A DNA stretch of 60,000 bases from Leptospira noguchii serovar Panama str. CZ214 (lineage in GTDB: Bacteria > Spirochaetota > Leptospiria > Leptospirales > Leptospiraceae): positions 1 to 60,000 of the forward strand of contig NZ_AKWY02000019.1 of assembly GCF_000306255.2 (NCBI RefSeq), written 5' to 3'. Position numbers and translations under genes: made by a program. The notes under the pieces were generated by a model. The model had not been told where the DNA came from. It made no database searches and worked only from the letters and a program-made list of their open reading frames with translations. Numbering within the stretch: the first letter of the stretch is position 1; every line of letters begins with the position of its first letter. Shown piece by piece: positions 59,985 to 60,000 of this stretch.

Positions 59985-60000
59985 TCCTGAACTCAGCCAT

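Larger units (their letters stand above)
59620..60000. other. Intergenic with repeats to the window edge
   Basis: Contains a family B-like copy (59691 to about 59857), short-motif copies at about 59755 and 59830, and the start of a tandem repeat (59928-59984). No gene seen. Confidence 0.55.

Noticed and set aside
59928..60000. CRISPR array
   Set aside because: Only two units are visible, the 13-bp gap is far too short for a spacer, and no cas gene is nearby; a tandem repeat explains it better.

Overview
The window looks like chromosome of a pathogenic Leptospira, most likely the low-GC interrogans/kirschneri/noguchii side of the genus. The reasons are AT-rich intergenic DNA, TTG/GTG starts, spirochaetal lipoprotein signals, IS982- and IS5-type insertion sequences, a flgB-flgC-fliE flagellar operon, and two sphingomyelinase-C-like haemolysin genes with the leptospiral C-terminal extension. 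The species call is inference from family recognition, not from a search.

Layout. 1-580: tail of an IS982 transposase. 0.7-9.4 kb: housekeeping and RNA-modification genes (lipid acyltransferase, QueE, RapA-like helicase, PheT, gamma carbonic anhydrase). 9.5-15.2 kb: leptospiral orphans (a frameshifted exported protein, a lipoprotein, a cox subunit IV-like protein, an ATP-grasp-like protein, an exported protein and a 69-aa protein). 15.9-21.5 kb: UMF1-type MFS transporter, BFD-like [2Fe-2S] protein with a RibD-type reductase, GT51 transglycosylase, hotdog thioesterase, CDF metal exporter. 22.8-30.5 kb: a three-gene run ending in a GMC oxidoreductase, then a 1404-aa protein with two cyclase domains, an ATPase and a repeat region, laid out like mammalian soluble adenylyl cyclase. 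30.6-36.7 kb: a decayed gene, two sphingomyelinase-like genes that have lost catalytic residues, and a frameshifted gene between them. 38.1-44.1 kb: a methyltransferase, a second GMC oxidoreductase and a GMC-alpha/beta-hydrolase fusion. 45.3-55.5 kb: RsgA, a 7TMR-DISM hybrid histidine kinase, a B12-binding radical SAM protein, a lipase-like hydrolase, a glycerophosphodiesterase, a HbpS-like protein and a GFA protein. 56.5-57.6 kb: an IS5-family element nested inside an older miniature element. 57.9-59.6 kb: the flagellar operon, divergent from a STAS protein.

Much of the intergenic DNA is repeats. Family A is about 100 bp with inverted ends AGAGTTGTTGAAAAATT; there are 12 copies, 8 of them flanked by a perfect 3-bp AAT or ATT duplication. 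Family B is about 200 bp with ends GAGCTTGTCCCAAAA and a TAA duplication. A short motif (TGTRGGAACTACTGCA or a close variant) occurs about 45 times, including twice inside protein-coding genes. No tRNA, rRNA or CRISPR array was recognised. The most distinctive items are the MITE families and the nested insertion, the GMC-hydrolase fusion with a cysteine at the nucleophile position, the sAC-like cyclase, and the catalytically degenerate sphingomyelinase pair.
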